From contig JAEZZQ010000015.1 in NCBI GenBank assembly GCA_023442465.1, forward strand, positions 372,001-436,000: DNA of 64,000 nt, written 5' to 3'. The notes beneath the pieces are model-generated. The model was not told the origin of the DNA. It searched no databases and was given only the letters and a program-made list of their open reading frames with translations. Of this stretch, positions 25,104-33,170 are shown in pieces (the stretch's first letter is position 1; each line of letters begins with the position of its first letter). The DNA comes from Bacillota bacterium. Its GTDB lineage: Bacteria; Bacillota; Clostridia; Lachnospirales; Lachnospiraceae. The position numbers and the translations under genes are program-made.

Positions 25104-25925
25104 TTAATCCTCCCTCCAGCTTTTCACATCGGATAATCCGTGCTGATACAAGTCATAAAAATGGTGCGTTGGTCCATTGCCTTTTCCTATTTCCAAAGAG
25201 TGCGAAATAGCAGTGGTAACATATTGCTTAGACCGCGCGACAGCTTGCCGTATCGGGAGTCCCAGAGCAAGATTAGAGGCGATAGCCGATGAATAGGTAC
25301 AACCGGTACCGTGAGTGTTCTTTGTATGGATGCGTGGAGAAGTAAAGCTGTAAAATTCGCTGCCGTCAAATAAAATATCCGTAGCGTCACCCTCGCTGTG
25401 CCCTCCCTTCACCAGTACCGCCCTACAACCCATATCGTGGATGAGCCGGGCTGCTTTCTTCATATCCTCTTGCGTGTGAATGCACATTTCAGCCATCTTC
25501 TCCGCCTCGGGAATGTTGGGGGTAATTACATCGGCAAGCGGCACCACCTCGGCAATCAATGTATCGATGGAATCAGGGTCCATAAGCGCACAACCGTTTT
25601 TCGCGTACATCACAGGGTCAATGACCACATTGACCGGCTTCCATTCACGCAGCTTGCCTGCCACTGCCAGCATCCCTTCCCTGCATGACAGCATGCCGAT
25701 TTTCAACGCATCGGGCGGGATATCCTCGAAGACCGCATCCATCTGCTTCTCGATGATATCGGGGCATATATCCTGATATTCAATGACCCGAAAGGTGTTC
25801 TCCGCAACCACTGATGCAATGACCGTCATGCCAAATACCCCATGGGCGGAAAAGGTCTTTAAATCAGCCTGGATACCAGCACCTCCGCTGCAATCTGATC
25901 CTGCAATACTCAATACCTTTTTCAT
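25104..25925 (-). CDS. thiD: Hydroxymethylpyrimidine/phosphomethylpyrimidine kinase
   Basis: A 273-residue ribokinase-fold kinase acting on HMP and HMP-phosphate. It has VLSIAGSDCSGGAGIQADLK, VIDPVMYAKNG, VITPNIPEAE, VLVKGGH and the THGTGCTYSSAIA catalytic motif. The ATG at 25925 is six bases after AGGAGG; the frame's earlier 33 codons lie in the structured leader. First gene of thiD-thiM-thiE-(HAD), behind two TPP riboswitches. Confidence 0.95.
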   Translation of the reverse strand: MKKVLSIAGSDCSGGAGIQADLKTFSAHGVFGMTVIASVVAENTFRVIEYQDICPDIIEKQMDAVFEDIPPDALKIGMLSCREGMLAVAGKLREWKPVNVVIDPVMYAKNGCALMDPDSIDTLIAEVVPLADVITPNIPEAEKMAEMCIHTQEDMKKAARLIHDMGCRAVLVKGGHSEGDATDILFDGSEFYSFTSPRIHTKNTHGTGCTYSSAIASNLALGLPIRQAVARSKQYVTTAISHSLEIGKGNGPTHHFYDLYQHGLSDVKSWRED

Positions 25926-26005
25926 GTTCAACCTCCTATGTTTTCTCCGTATTAAATTACAACCATTTGCCCGGCCTGCCGCTGCAAGGCCTTCCGGTAA
26001 ATATA

Positions 26006-26126
26006 GAACAAAAGTGTGCTTCACGCATTCTCACAGCCAAATACTTCGGCAGCACAGCTTTTGTTCCGCGCGGCGTCGCTGCGCATCCATGGTTTCTGTA
26101 ATAGAAGCATTTTCCTATTACAGAAA
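26006..26126 (-). ncRNA. Structured leader segment between the riboswitches and thiD
   Basis: Two strong hairpins are visible: GAACAAAAGTGTGC (26006-26019) with GCACAGCTTTTGTTC (26052-26066), and a perfect 12 bp stem TTTCTGTAATAG (26093-26104) with CTATTACAGAAA (26115-26126). Neither has a T-run. This roughly 240 nt leader lies downstream of the last riboswitch terminator and upstream of thiD. Its role is unknown. Confidence 0.45.
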
Positions 26127-26163
26127 AAAGTGTTTCCCGCCGAAACAGAAAACACCCATATAT

Positions 26164-26198
26164 GTAAAAAGGACGCTTCGCGTATACACGAAGCGTCC
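26164..26198 (-). terminator. Riboswitch expression-platform terminator, thiD-proximal
   Basis: A perfect 10 bp stem GGACGCTTCG (26171-26180) with CGAAGCGTCC (26189-26198) is followed by TTTTTA on the minus strand. It directly follows the second TPP aptamer and would stop transcription when TPP is bound. Confidence 0.8.
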
Positions 26199-26221
26199 GA
26201 ATCACCAAACAGATGATTTGC

Positions 26222-26297
26222 TTCCCTACGTCGGTATTAACCAACAGGTTCAAAGGGTCAGGTTCTGCCTTCTCAACTCCATAGAGTCCCCCCGCAA
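26222..26297 (-). promoter_or_regulatory. TPP riboswitch, thiD-proximal copy
   Basis: The minus strand carries the thi-box hallmarks: a GGGGG opening with an ACTC/GAGT P2-P3 element, GTTGAGA, then ACCTGACCCTTTGAACCTG and a final CGTAGGGA. The P4/P5 arm is GTTGGTTAATACCGAC. It is followed by its own terminator (26164-26198). Confidence 0.92.
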
Positions 26298-26324
26298 ACT
26301 TGTATCATATTCTATCCTATTACA

Positions 26325-26351
26325 TAAAAAAAGCCTTCCTAGCAGGAAGGC
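26325..26351 (-). terminator. Riboswitch expression-platform terminator, upstream copy
   Basis: GCCTTCCT (26333-26340) pairs with AGGAAGGC (26344-26351) around a three-base loop, followed by seven T on the minus strand. It lies between the two TPP aptamers. Confidence 0.85.
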
Positions 26352-26377
26352 ATCTCAAACATCAGCATGCTTGAATG

Positions 26378-26454
26378 CTCCCTACGCCGGTGTTAACCAA
26401 CAGGTTCAAAGGGTCAGGTTTTACCTTCTCAACGCCCAAGCGTCCCCCTGCATT
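26378..26454 (-). promoter_or_regulatory. TPP riboswitch, upstream copy of a tandem pair
   Basis: A second complete TPP aptamer on the same transcript: GGGGG opening, GTTGAGA, ACCTGACCCTTTGAACCTG, a GTTGGTTAACACCGGC arm and CGTAGGGA. The core is nearly identical to the thiD-proximal copy, while the peripheral stems differ. Each copy has its own intrinsic terminator. Confidence 0.92.
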
Positions 26455-26464
26455 TATTTTAATG

Positions 26465-26493
26465 ATTGTACATCCCTTTATCCAAAAAAGCAA
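26465..26493 (-). promoter_or_regulatory. Sigma-A promoter of the thi operon
   Basis: Minus-strand TTGCTT (26493-26488), a 17 bp spacer and TACAAT (26470-26465) lie just upstream of the first TPP aptamer. Confidence 0.65.
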
Positions 26494-26524
26494 GTTTATT
26501 TCTGCAGAAATTTCCGGTAAAATC

Positions 26525-27529
26525 TCAGAGCCATGCTTTCAAAGCCAGAAATTCATCAATAAAAATACAGTGATGAAGGGTTTTGTTTCGCATAGAGGCA
26601 AGGCATTTTTCGTAATCCATCCATACCGCGGTCTCGACCTCCTCCCTCTGCAATCGCAAGGAAGAGACGGGAATATCCGCAGATAAAACATAGACGGCGC
26701 TGAACTCGTGGTTGTGGAAAGGATTACCGTAAAATGAGGTCTTGATTTCCCCGTCGTGATAGCCAAGCAGCTTTAAATCTTCAGGAGATGCCGTGATTCC
26801 AAGCTCCTCCTCCAGCTCCCGAAGCGCAGATTCCAGATAATCCATTCCGGCGGGAATATGCCCGGCGGAGGAGATATCGAAACAGCCGGGAAAGGAATCC
26901 TTGTCGGCAGCGCGTTTCTGCAAGAGCACATCGAAGCTGCCGCTTTCATTCCTGCGGACAATCCATACGTGAGCGGTCCGGTGTAAATCTCCGTAGCGGT
27001 GAACGAGAGAACGTTCTCTCACCTGGCCGGTAGGAATGCCGTTTTCATCCACAATGTCAAAGAGCTCCATCGCTTTGCCGTTTAGGACAGCTTCCTTCAA
27101 TATATTATCTATATAGCGTAGCTTTAAGGAAAAGAAGGGAGCATTTTCCGCTAAGAGCTGAAAGAAAATAAGGTCCCCCTCCCATAGATGCAATGAGGAA
27201 ATTTTATCCTTTGCTACCCATTCAAGCATACCTTCATTACAGTTCTTCAACTCACCTTCAAAGCCATCGGCAGTATATAGGAATATATAATAATCCGTAA
27301 TATCATCACACAAAAAAGTAAGGACTCCTCGAAGCCGGTAAGAAGTAAGTGTCAATCCGGTCTCCTCCTTCGCTTCCCTGACAACACAGTCATCCGGACT
27401 TTCGTCGGCCTCAAAATGACCGCCGATACCGATCCATTTATCCTTGTTGATGTCATGTTCCTTTTTGATGCGATGGAGCATAAGGTAGGAGTCATCTTTT
27501 TCTATATAGCAGAGAGTGGTCAGTGTCAT
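26525..27529 (-). CDS. Two-domain Nudix hydrolase (fusion)
   Basis: A 334-residue protein with two Nudix domains. Domain 1 (about 1-150) has a complete Nudix box from GHFEADE to REAKEETGL, like MutT/8-oxo-dGTP diphosphatases. Domain 2 (about 153-334) resembles IPP-isomerase-like or YfcD-like Nudix proteins, with HIPAGMDYLESALRELEEEL; the first box glutamate is replaced by methionine while RELEEELG is kept. The thi operon promoter lies just past its stop. A fusion of a nucleotide-sanitising domain with a second, possibly altered, domain is inferred; substrates are unknown. Confidence 0.82.
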   Translation of the reverse strand: MTLTTLCYIEKDDSYLMLHRIKKEHDINKDKWIGIGGHFEADESPDDCVVREAKEETGLTLTSYRLRGVLTFLCDDITDYYIFLYTADGFEGELKNCNEGMLEWVAKDKISSLHLWEGDLIFFQLLAENAPFFSLKLRYIDNILKEAVLNGKAMELFDIVDENGIPTGQVRERSLVHRYGDLHRTAHVWIVRRNESGSFDVLLQKRAADKDSFPGCFDISSAGHIPAGMDYLESALRELEEELGITASPEDLKLLGYHDGEIKTSFYGNPFHNHEFSAVYVLSADIPVSSLRLQREEVETAVWMDYEKCLASMRNKTLHHCIFIDEFLALKAWL

Positions 27530-27730
27530 AATAGTTAACAGAACCTTTCTAATAATTATGATTTTCTTTCAAGCCATAAATACTTCGTATCTTCGGACTG
27601 CTTAAAATCAGCAGAATAAATTATTTTACAAATTCAATGTTTCGCCTTGTTTCATTGATATTCTACTATACTTCTCTGCCCTTGGGAATTAATTTCGTAA
27701 TTTTTCTGTCCATTTTCTCTGGCCGACGGG

Positions 27731-27777
27731 AAAAGGAGACAGACACCGGGAATCTGATGTTCCCGGCATCTGCCTCC
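27731..27777 (-). terminator. Terminator of the glgA-flippase unit
   Basis: An 18 bp stem with G-T wobbles (27735-27752 with 27760-27777) is followed by TTTT on the minus strand, 28 bp after the flippase stop. The remaining 200 bp up to the Nudix start show no gene. Confidence 0.65.
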
Positions 27778-27804
27778 ATATAAATTCTCATCTTACCTAT
27801 ATTA

Positions 27805-29463
27805 TCATAGCAGCCTCAGCTTCTTCGCAGCCTTCACGAATAAATATCCTTTGGGAAGTCCTTTCAGATCCGTCTCCTTTACTGCCTTCAGCTTAATGAC
27901 AAGCACGAAATAAATAGGTGCCGATAATCCCACCGTTATGACCAAAGAGATTAAATTGACAAAATACAAGGAAGACATGAACAGCTTTAAAAGGTACGAG
28001 GTCCCTTCGTAGATTCCAAATGCCGCCGCTCCCATAATCAGTGAGGAAAATACCGGCCTTGCAAAAGTCTTATCGAATTCCTGCTTATAATCCAAATATT
28101 TTCTCAAAGATATGCTGTTCAATATGCACATTATGAGCGAATACACCATCGTTGCCAGCATCACTCCGTAAATCCCTAAGTCTGTAAACCATATGATAGG
28201 GACCAACACCGCCGTTTGTAAAATGAGAGCGATTGCCGCATTGATGACCGGCGTATTTACCCTTCCGATTCCTTGCAGTACCGCATTAGTCAGTGTAGAT
28301 AGTCCGTAGAAAATAACCGTTATCGAAAGCCCTGTCAATAGCCTGGATGCTAATTCCAGGGATTCCAGCTGGGGAAACAATGCCAGAACCACGGGCTTCG
28401 CCAGTACACCGATTCCTACTGCAGCCGGTATGGAAATCAGCATCGTCACCTTTATCGCAGAGGCAGTCTTTTTCCTCGCCTGCTTAAATGCCCCCTGCGC
28501 ATAGACTGATGCTATAGTGGGTATGATTGCTGCAGACATCGCGGAAGATAGGGCGATGGGAATATTGGAAATCGTCACTGCCTTTTGAGCCAGAACTCCA
28601 TAGCTCGTGGATGCCTCAGAAAAGCTCATATCCTTTAAATGCACCATAAATCTCAAGTAAATAGTCTGATCCAGTGCCGTTACCAAATTATAGATGCAGG
28701 TACCCAGAATAAAGGGCGTCACTACCGAGGTTATCGTCTTAAATATTTCCTTATAAGATTCCTCATCCGTTGTCGCATCATGCTTGATGCGTTTGTTTAT
28801 CGTCTTACGGTTCATTGCATATACCGCTGCCATGAATAAAAGGGCAATCAATACACCGCTTCCGGTTCCCAGAGCACTGCCGATGGCTCCATACATCGCC
28901 TGCTCGCTTCCGTCCTTTCCAGAAGCTCCTGCCACCCGCATGAGAAAATATGCCGCACCCATGCTCACCGCTGCGTTGAGTATCTGCTCTAATATCTGGG
29001 ATACGGAGGTCTGCATCATCGTCCTATGAGCCTGAAAATATCCTCTGAGCACTCCCAACAATCCATAGAAGAAAATGGTCGGCGCAAAGATGCGAAGCAC
29101 CGGAACCGAATGTCCCATAACGATATAAGGCGCACCAACAAACAAAATGAGACTTGCAGCCCCTCCGACCACCATAACATACAGCACAGCACATTTAAAA
29201 ATTCTCTGTGCGTTACGGTATTCTTTCAGCGCAAGTCTCTGTGCGAGCACCTTGGCAATTGCTGACGGAATGCTGTATGATGAAATCAGAAGGATAATCG
29301 TATAATATGTATACGCCGTCGCATAATAGCCGTTGCCTTCGTCCCCAATAATCGCTGTCAACGGGCTCTTATAAAGTAATCCGATAATTCTGCATATTAT
29401 GGACGCTGCGGCGAGTATTCCTGCCTGCATAATAAATCCGTCTTTTTTCTTATTGTCAGACAT
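27805..29463 (-). CDS. MOP-superfamily flippase, MurJ(YtgP)/SpoVB-like
   Basis: A 552-residue polytopic protein with about 14 hydrophobic segments of the polysaccharide-biosynthesis/MviN (MOP) family. It begins with a short polar tail and FIMQAGILAAASIICRIIGLLYKSPL, as in Firmicutes YtgP and SpoVB, which flip lipid-linked peptidoglycan precursors. Vegetative (YtgP/MurJ) and sporulation (SpoVB) paralogues cannot be told apart here. It starts 15 bp after glgA and is probably co-transcribed with it. Confidence 0.82.
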   Translation of the reverse strand: MSDNKKKDGFIMQAGILAAASIICRIIGLLYKSPLTAIIGDEGNGYYATAYTYYTIILLISSYSIPSAIAKVLAQRLALKEYRNAQRIFKCAVLYVMVVGGAASLILFVGAPYIVMGHSVPVLRIFAPTIFFYGLLGVLRGYFQAHRTMMQTSVSQILEQILNAAVSMGAAYFLMRVAGASGKDGSEQAMYGAIGSALGTGSGVLIALLFMAAVYAMNRKTINKRIKHDATTDEESYKEIFKTITSVVTPFILGTCIYNLVTALDQTIYLRFMVHLKDMSFSEASTSYGVLAQKAVTISNIPIALSSAMSAAIIPTIASVYAQGAFKQARKKTASAIKVTMLISIPAAVGIGVLAKPVVLALFPQLESLELASRLLTGLSITVIFYGLSTLTNAVLQGIGRVNTPVINAAIALILQTAVLVPIIWFTDLGIYGVMLATMVYSLIMCILNSISLRKYLDYKQEFDKTFARPVFSSLIMGAAAFGIYEGTSYLLKLFMSSLYFVNLISLVITVGLSAPIYFVLVIKLKAVKETDLKGLPKGYLFVKAAKKLRLL

Positions 29464-29478
29464 AATGGTATCCGTCCT

Positions 29479-30924
29479 CTATCCTATCAGCCAATCATAC
29501 ATTTCCTGATATTTTTTCGCAGATACGTGCCAAGAGAAATCTGCCGCCATTCCTCTGTCTATAATCTTATTCCACTCCCGCTTCTTATCATAATAAATAT
29601 GCTCCGCATAACGAATCGTCGTCAGCATCTCATGAGCGTTGTAGTTAGAAAATGAAAAGCCGGTTCCCTGGCTCTCATATTCGTTATAAGGCTCTACAGT
29701 ATCCTTCAGTCCGCCAGTCTCCCTTACAATAGGTACTGTTCCGTAACGAAGCGCCATGAGCTGACTGAGCCCGCAGGGTTCGAATAAAGATGGCATAAGG
29801 AAAGCGTCGCACGCTGCATAAATCTTATGGGACAGCGCCTCCGAGTAAAAAATGTTAGCAGAAACCTTATTGTTATATTTCCAGTCAAAATGGCGGAACA
29901 TATTTTCATATTGTTCCTCACCGGTTCCCAATATCACGATTTGAACCGCATCCTGACACATTTCTTCCATCATATAGTTGATCAGGTCGAAGCCCTTTTG
30001 ATCTGTCAGTCTGGATACGATGCCGATCAGCATCTTCTTATCATCCTGCTCCAAACCAAGCTCTGCCTGAAGTGCGCGTTTATTCTTGATTTTTTCCTTT
30101 CGGAAATTCACCGCATTGTAATTATGTTCAATATATTTATCGGTCTCGGGATTGAAGTCATCGTAATCGATGCCGTTTACGATTCCCCGCAGGTCCTTTT
30201 CTCTCGCGCGAAGGAGTCCGTCCATACCTTCTCCGTAAAAAGGTGTCTTGATTTCCTCCGCATAAGTATCGCTTACCGTAGTTATTGCGTCCGCATATAC
30301 GATACCTCCCTTTAACAGGTTCGCATCCTTATAGGCTTCCAGCTTATCCGGCGTGAAAAAATAATCCGGCAATCCGGTAATGGATTTTACGGTCTTCACA
30401 TCCCATTTCCCTTGGAACTTCAAATTGTGAATAGTCATTATGGATTTTATTCCGCGAAAGAATTCACTTCCTTGAAAACGCTCTCTTAAATATACCGGAA
30501 CGAGTCCCGTCTGCCAGTCATGACAATGAATCACATCCGGTCTGAAATCGATAAGCGCAAGGGAGGATAACGCTGCCTTGGAAAAGAAGGAAAACTTGGT
30601 GACTTCTTCCAAAACATTATCACTATATGGCTTAAATCCTGAAAACATGGACTCGTTATCGATGAAATAATAGGTTACTCCATCCTCCTTCGCCTCCATG
30701 ATACCCACATATTCGTTCTTCCAATTAAAATCCATATGAAAATAGGTCTTAAACGTCATTTTTTGTTTCATTTCTTCCGTCATACAGCTATATTTGGGAA
30801 TCATGACCCTGACGTCAAAATACTCTTTATCTATACATTTCGGCAAAGAACCGACTACATCGGCCAAACCGCCGGTCTTAATGAAGGGCACGCCTTCCGA
30901 TGCCACAAATAAAATTTTCTTCAT
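29479..30924 (-). CDS. glgA: Glycogen synthase
   Basis: A 481-residue GT5 glycosyltransferase that elongates alpha-1,4-glucan from ADP-glucose. The ADP-glucose-binding KTGGLADVVGSLPK motif is at residues about 16-29; a HDWQTGLVP motif, the SRLTDQKGFDL segment and the C-terminal PSLFEPCGLSQLMALRYGT donor-binding region are present. ATG at 30924 follows GGAGG. No other glg genes are in the window. It leads a two-gene unit with the flippase. Confidence 0.94.
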   Translation of the reverse strand: MKKILFVASEGVPFIKTGGLADVVGSLPKCIDKEYFDVRVMIPKYSCMTEEMKQKMTFKTYFHMDFNWKNEYVGIMEAKEDGVTYYFIDNESMFSGFKPYSDNVLEEVTKFSFFSKAALSSLALIDFRPDVIHCHDWQTGLVPVYLRERFQGSEFFRGIKSIMTIHNLKFQGKWDVKTVKSITGLPDYFFTPDKLEAYKDANLLKGGIVYADAITTVSDTYAEEIKTPFYGEGMDGLLRAREKDLRGIVNGIDYDDFNPETDKYIEHNYNAVNFRKEKIKNKRALQAELGLEQDDKKMLIGIVSRLTDQKGFDLINYMMEEMCQDAVQIVILGTGEEQYENMFRHFDWKYNNKVSANIFYSEALSHKIYAACDAFLMPSLFEPCGLSQLMALRYGTVPIVRETGGLKDTVEPYNEYESQGTGFSFSNYNAHEMLTTIRYAEHIYYDKKREWNKIIDRGMAADFSWHVSAKKYQEMYDWLIG

Positions 30925-30951
30925 AGCCTAACCTCCAATATACTTAGGGTT

Positions 30952-30980
30952 ATTATACATCATATCGGAGTGCTTTGAAA
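30952..30980 (-). promoter_or_regulatory. Sigma-A promoter of glgA
   Basis: Minus-strand TTTCAA (30980-30975), a 17 bp spacer and TATAAT (30957-30952) lie 28 bp before the glgA start. Confidence 0.6.
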
Positions 30981-31010
30981 GTATTAAAAATGCTAATTTC
31001 TGCTATTTTA

Positions 31011-31532
31011 TTAGTTTTTGTACTGCAGGCGAATCTTATCCGCGATCAGTGCAATGAACTCCGAATTCGTCGGTTTTCCCTTGCCCGTATTGATCGTATA
31101 GCCGAACAATGCATCCAAGGTCTCCATTCTTCCCCTGCTCCAAGCCACTTCAATAGCGTGTCTGATTGCCCTTTCCACGCGACTGGAAGTGGTCTGATAT
31201 TTTTTCGCAATGGAAGGATAAAGCACTTTGGTGATAGAGTTAAGCATCTCCGTATCCTCCACCGACATCATAATGGCTTCTCTCAAATATTGGTAGCCTT
31301 TGATATGGGCAGGAACACCTATTTCGTGAATCATTTCGGTAACATCTTTCTCCAGATCCCTCTCCGTATTTATACTTTTCACAACTGTCTCCTGCCCCGC
31401 TATGGAGGAATCCCTATGACCGGACGGTACCGTTATCATAATCTGAAATTCCTTATCCATATTCATCAGGTCACCAAGTATTTTGTATACCCTTTCATTA
31501 TCCTTTGTTGCTGTTAGATTCAGTTGCTCCAT
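31011..31532 (-). CDS. spo0A: Spo0A lacking most of its receiver domain
   Basis: A 173-residue protein whose last 115 residues are a full Spo0A effector domain: IHEIGVPAHIKGYQYLREAI, the recognition region SSRVERAIRHAIEVAW and KGKPTNSEFIALIADK. Spo0A is normally about 260-270 residues with a phosphorylated receiver domain first. Here only about 33 N-terminal residues resemble a receiver start (ATKDNERVYKILGDLM), the first aspartate of the acidic pair is a lysine, and the phospho-aspartate (LLDIIMP type) and helices 2-5 are missing. The ATG at 31532 has GGAGG six bases upstream, and 22 further codons before it do not restore the domain. It lies downstream of spoIVB as usual. The frame is intact, so a shortened protein is expected, possibly active without phosphorylation. 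Confidence 0.9.
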   Translation of the reverse strand: MEQLNLTATKDNERVYKILGDLMNMDKEFQIMITVPSGHRDSSIAGQETVVKSINTERDLEKDVTEMIHEIGVPAHIKGYQYLREAIMMSVEDTEMLNSITKVLYPSIAKKYQTTSSRVERAIRHAIEVAWSRGRMETLDALFGYTINTGKGKPTNSEFIALIADKIRLQYKN

Positions 31533-31613
31533 ATCAAACCTCCGACTTTTTTCTTTGCTAATATCTGAAAATCCAATCCAAATGATATTTATTTCCAAAT
31601 ATTGCTAGTGTCT

Positions 31614-31643
31614 ATTATAAAGGAACACTATTTGATGATTCAA
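31614..31643 (-). promoter_or_regulatory. Possible sigma-A promoter of spo0A
   Basis: Minus-strand TTGAAT (31643-31638), an 18 bp spacer and TATAAT (31619-31614) lie 82 bp before the ATG, downstream of the spoIVB terminator. Confidence 0.55.
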
Positions 31644-31659
31644 CAGTAAAGCATCGCAC

Positions 31660-31711
31660 AAAAGATAGAAAAGCTTCCATTTCCGCATATATGTGCGGTC
31701 CGGAAGCTTTT
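31660..31711 (-). terminator. Terminator after spoIVB
   Basis: AAAAGCTTCC (31669-31678) pairs with GGAAGCTTTT (31702-31711), with a smaller CCGCA/TGCGG hairpin in the loop. A T-rich CTATCTTTT follows on the minus strand. Confidence 0.65.
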
Positions 31712-31727
31712 TCATTCCTTATTTTTT

Positions 31728-33029
31728 TCAATGCAGCAGCATATTTTCAATAAAAATGCCGTATCCGCTGGTCGCGTCCTGAACGAGTACATGGGTTACC
31801 GCCCCGATTATTTTTCCATTCTGCACAATGGGTGAACCGCTCATTCCCTGTATGATTCCTCCCGTTAAAGAAAGCAGCTCCTGATCCGTGATTCGAAGAA
31901 CGATGCCTCTGTTAATGTTGTCGTTGTTCAAATGCACCTCCAGTATTTCTATATCATAATACTTTGGCTCTCCTTCTATACTGCAAATAATTTGTGCCGG
32001 TCCTTTTTTAATCTCCTGCTTTAACCCGATAGGTAGCTCCCCAAAGGGCACCTGTGCCTTTATCTGGTCATTACAGTAACCGAATATGCCCTCCGATGTA
32101 TTTTCGGTTATCTGCCCTATGATCTTTGAATCATCGTATTCGATATATCCCGTCAACTCCCCGGGAGAACCGTTGCTCCCTCTCGTAATGCCCACAATTT
32201 CCGTCTGATACAGCCTGCCCTCTTCCAGATTCATGAGCGTACTCGTATCCACATCATTTATTCCATGTCCCAATGCGCCGAAGCCGGAGCCTTCGTTTAA
32301 GTAGGTCATCGTTCCTACCCCCTGCGCGTTATCTCTGATCCATACCCCAATTTTATAATCTCCGGCCTGATTCGTCTCAGGCTTTACCTTCAGCGTGAGT
32401 ATCTCCTCTTCTCGCTTTACCGTAAGAACCATCTCCTGCCCTTCGGAATGCTTTACCATATCCACAAAGGCCGTCTTACCCGTTATCTTCTCCTCATTGA
32501 CCTGTGTGATATAGTCTCCCGATTGCAAAATATATTGGGAGGGAGAATACTTTTGTCCGTCCTCCCCGGTGAATTCCCCTATGCCGATTACCAAAACCCC
32601 CTCCGTCTTCACATAAATACCGATGGGTATTCCTGCCGGTATCAGCGTCTTATCCTGAATCACCTGAATATCCACCGTCTTAAGCGGGATAATTCCAAAC
32701 AGTTTCAAATCCAGTACATATTTATTGATCTCATTGGCTTTAAGGGTTACTGGCTTAGCCAAATCTATGTGAATACTGTCTCTGGGGATATTGGATGCCG
32801 TAAGCCCGCTTACCTCTATGGCATCCTTATACAGATTTCCCGAAGCGGGAAGCTGTAAATCCAACGTTTGATCCACGCCGGCTTTTATTTTAATATTGGA
32901 AGGCACCATTTTCCATAAAGTAAAATAGCAGGTGCAAATAAGTGCGGCCGTGCTGCAAAACAGCGCAAGGTACAGAAATATTCTATAATTATAGATTCTG
33001 TCTCTCTTTTTATCTTTTAAGCTCTTCAA
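31728..33029 (-). CDS. spoIVB: SpoIVB peptidase
   Basis: A 433-residue S55-family serine peptidase made in the forespore and secreted into the intermembrane space, where it triggers pro-sigma-K processing. An N-terminal transmembrane helix (about 15-40) is followed by a PDZ domain (about 130-215, with LQSGDYITQVNEEKI) and the S55 domain with the FGALGHGI histidine and GGIIQGMSGSPIVQ serine motifs. It lies between recN and spo0A, the conserved Firmicutes order. Confidence 0.94.
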   Translation of the reverse strand: MKSLKDKKRDRIYNYRIFLYLALFCSTAALICTCYFTLWKMVPSNIKIKAGVDQTLDLQLPASGNLYKDAIEVSGLTASNIPRDSIHIDLAKPVTLKANEINKYVLDLKLFGIIPLKTVDIQVIQDKTLIPAGIPIGIYVKTEGVLVIGIGEFTGEDGQKYSPSQYILQSGDYITQVNEEKITGKTAFVDMVKHSEGQEMVLTVKREEEILTLKVKPETNQAGDYKIGVWIRDNAQGVGTMTYLNEGSGFGALGHGINDVDTSTLMNLEEGRLYQTEIVGITRGSNGSPGELTGYIEYDDSKIIGQITENTSEGIFGYCNDQIKAQVPFGELPIGLKQEIKKGPAQIICSIEGEPKYYDIEILEVHLNNDNINRGIVLRITDQELLSLTGGIIQGMSGSPIVQNGKIIGAVTHVLVQDATSGYGIFIENMLLH

Positions 33030-33084
33030 GTCCTCACATCCTTTCGTCGTTCGCAGCCAAACGATAAATGATTTCTAAACAAAC

Positions 33085-33140
33085 GAGGGATGTATTCAAT
33101 ATGAAATCCCTTCCGAAATTCCACATGACATACATCCCTC
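33085..33140. repeat. Inverted repeat between recN and spoIVB
   Basis: Perfect 11 bp arms GAGGGATGTAT (33085-33095) and ATACATCCCTC (33130-33140) enclose 34 bp. It could end recN transcription or mark a small insertion. A T-rich GTTTGTTT follows on the minus strand. Confidence 0.45.
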
Positions 33141-33170
33141 TTAGTATGTGATAAACTTGCACTTTTTACT

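Noticed and set aside
25957..26253. A 98-codon minus-strand frame in the thiD leader
   Set aside because: It overlaps the TPP riboswitch and its terminator and has no convincing ribosome site; treated as leader RNA.
31533..31598. Upstream extension of the spo0A frame by 22 codons
   Set aside because: It adds no receiver-domain sequence and lacks a ribosome site; the ATG at 31532 has a good one. It does not rescue the missing domain.
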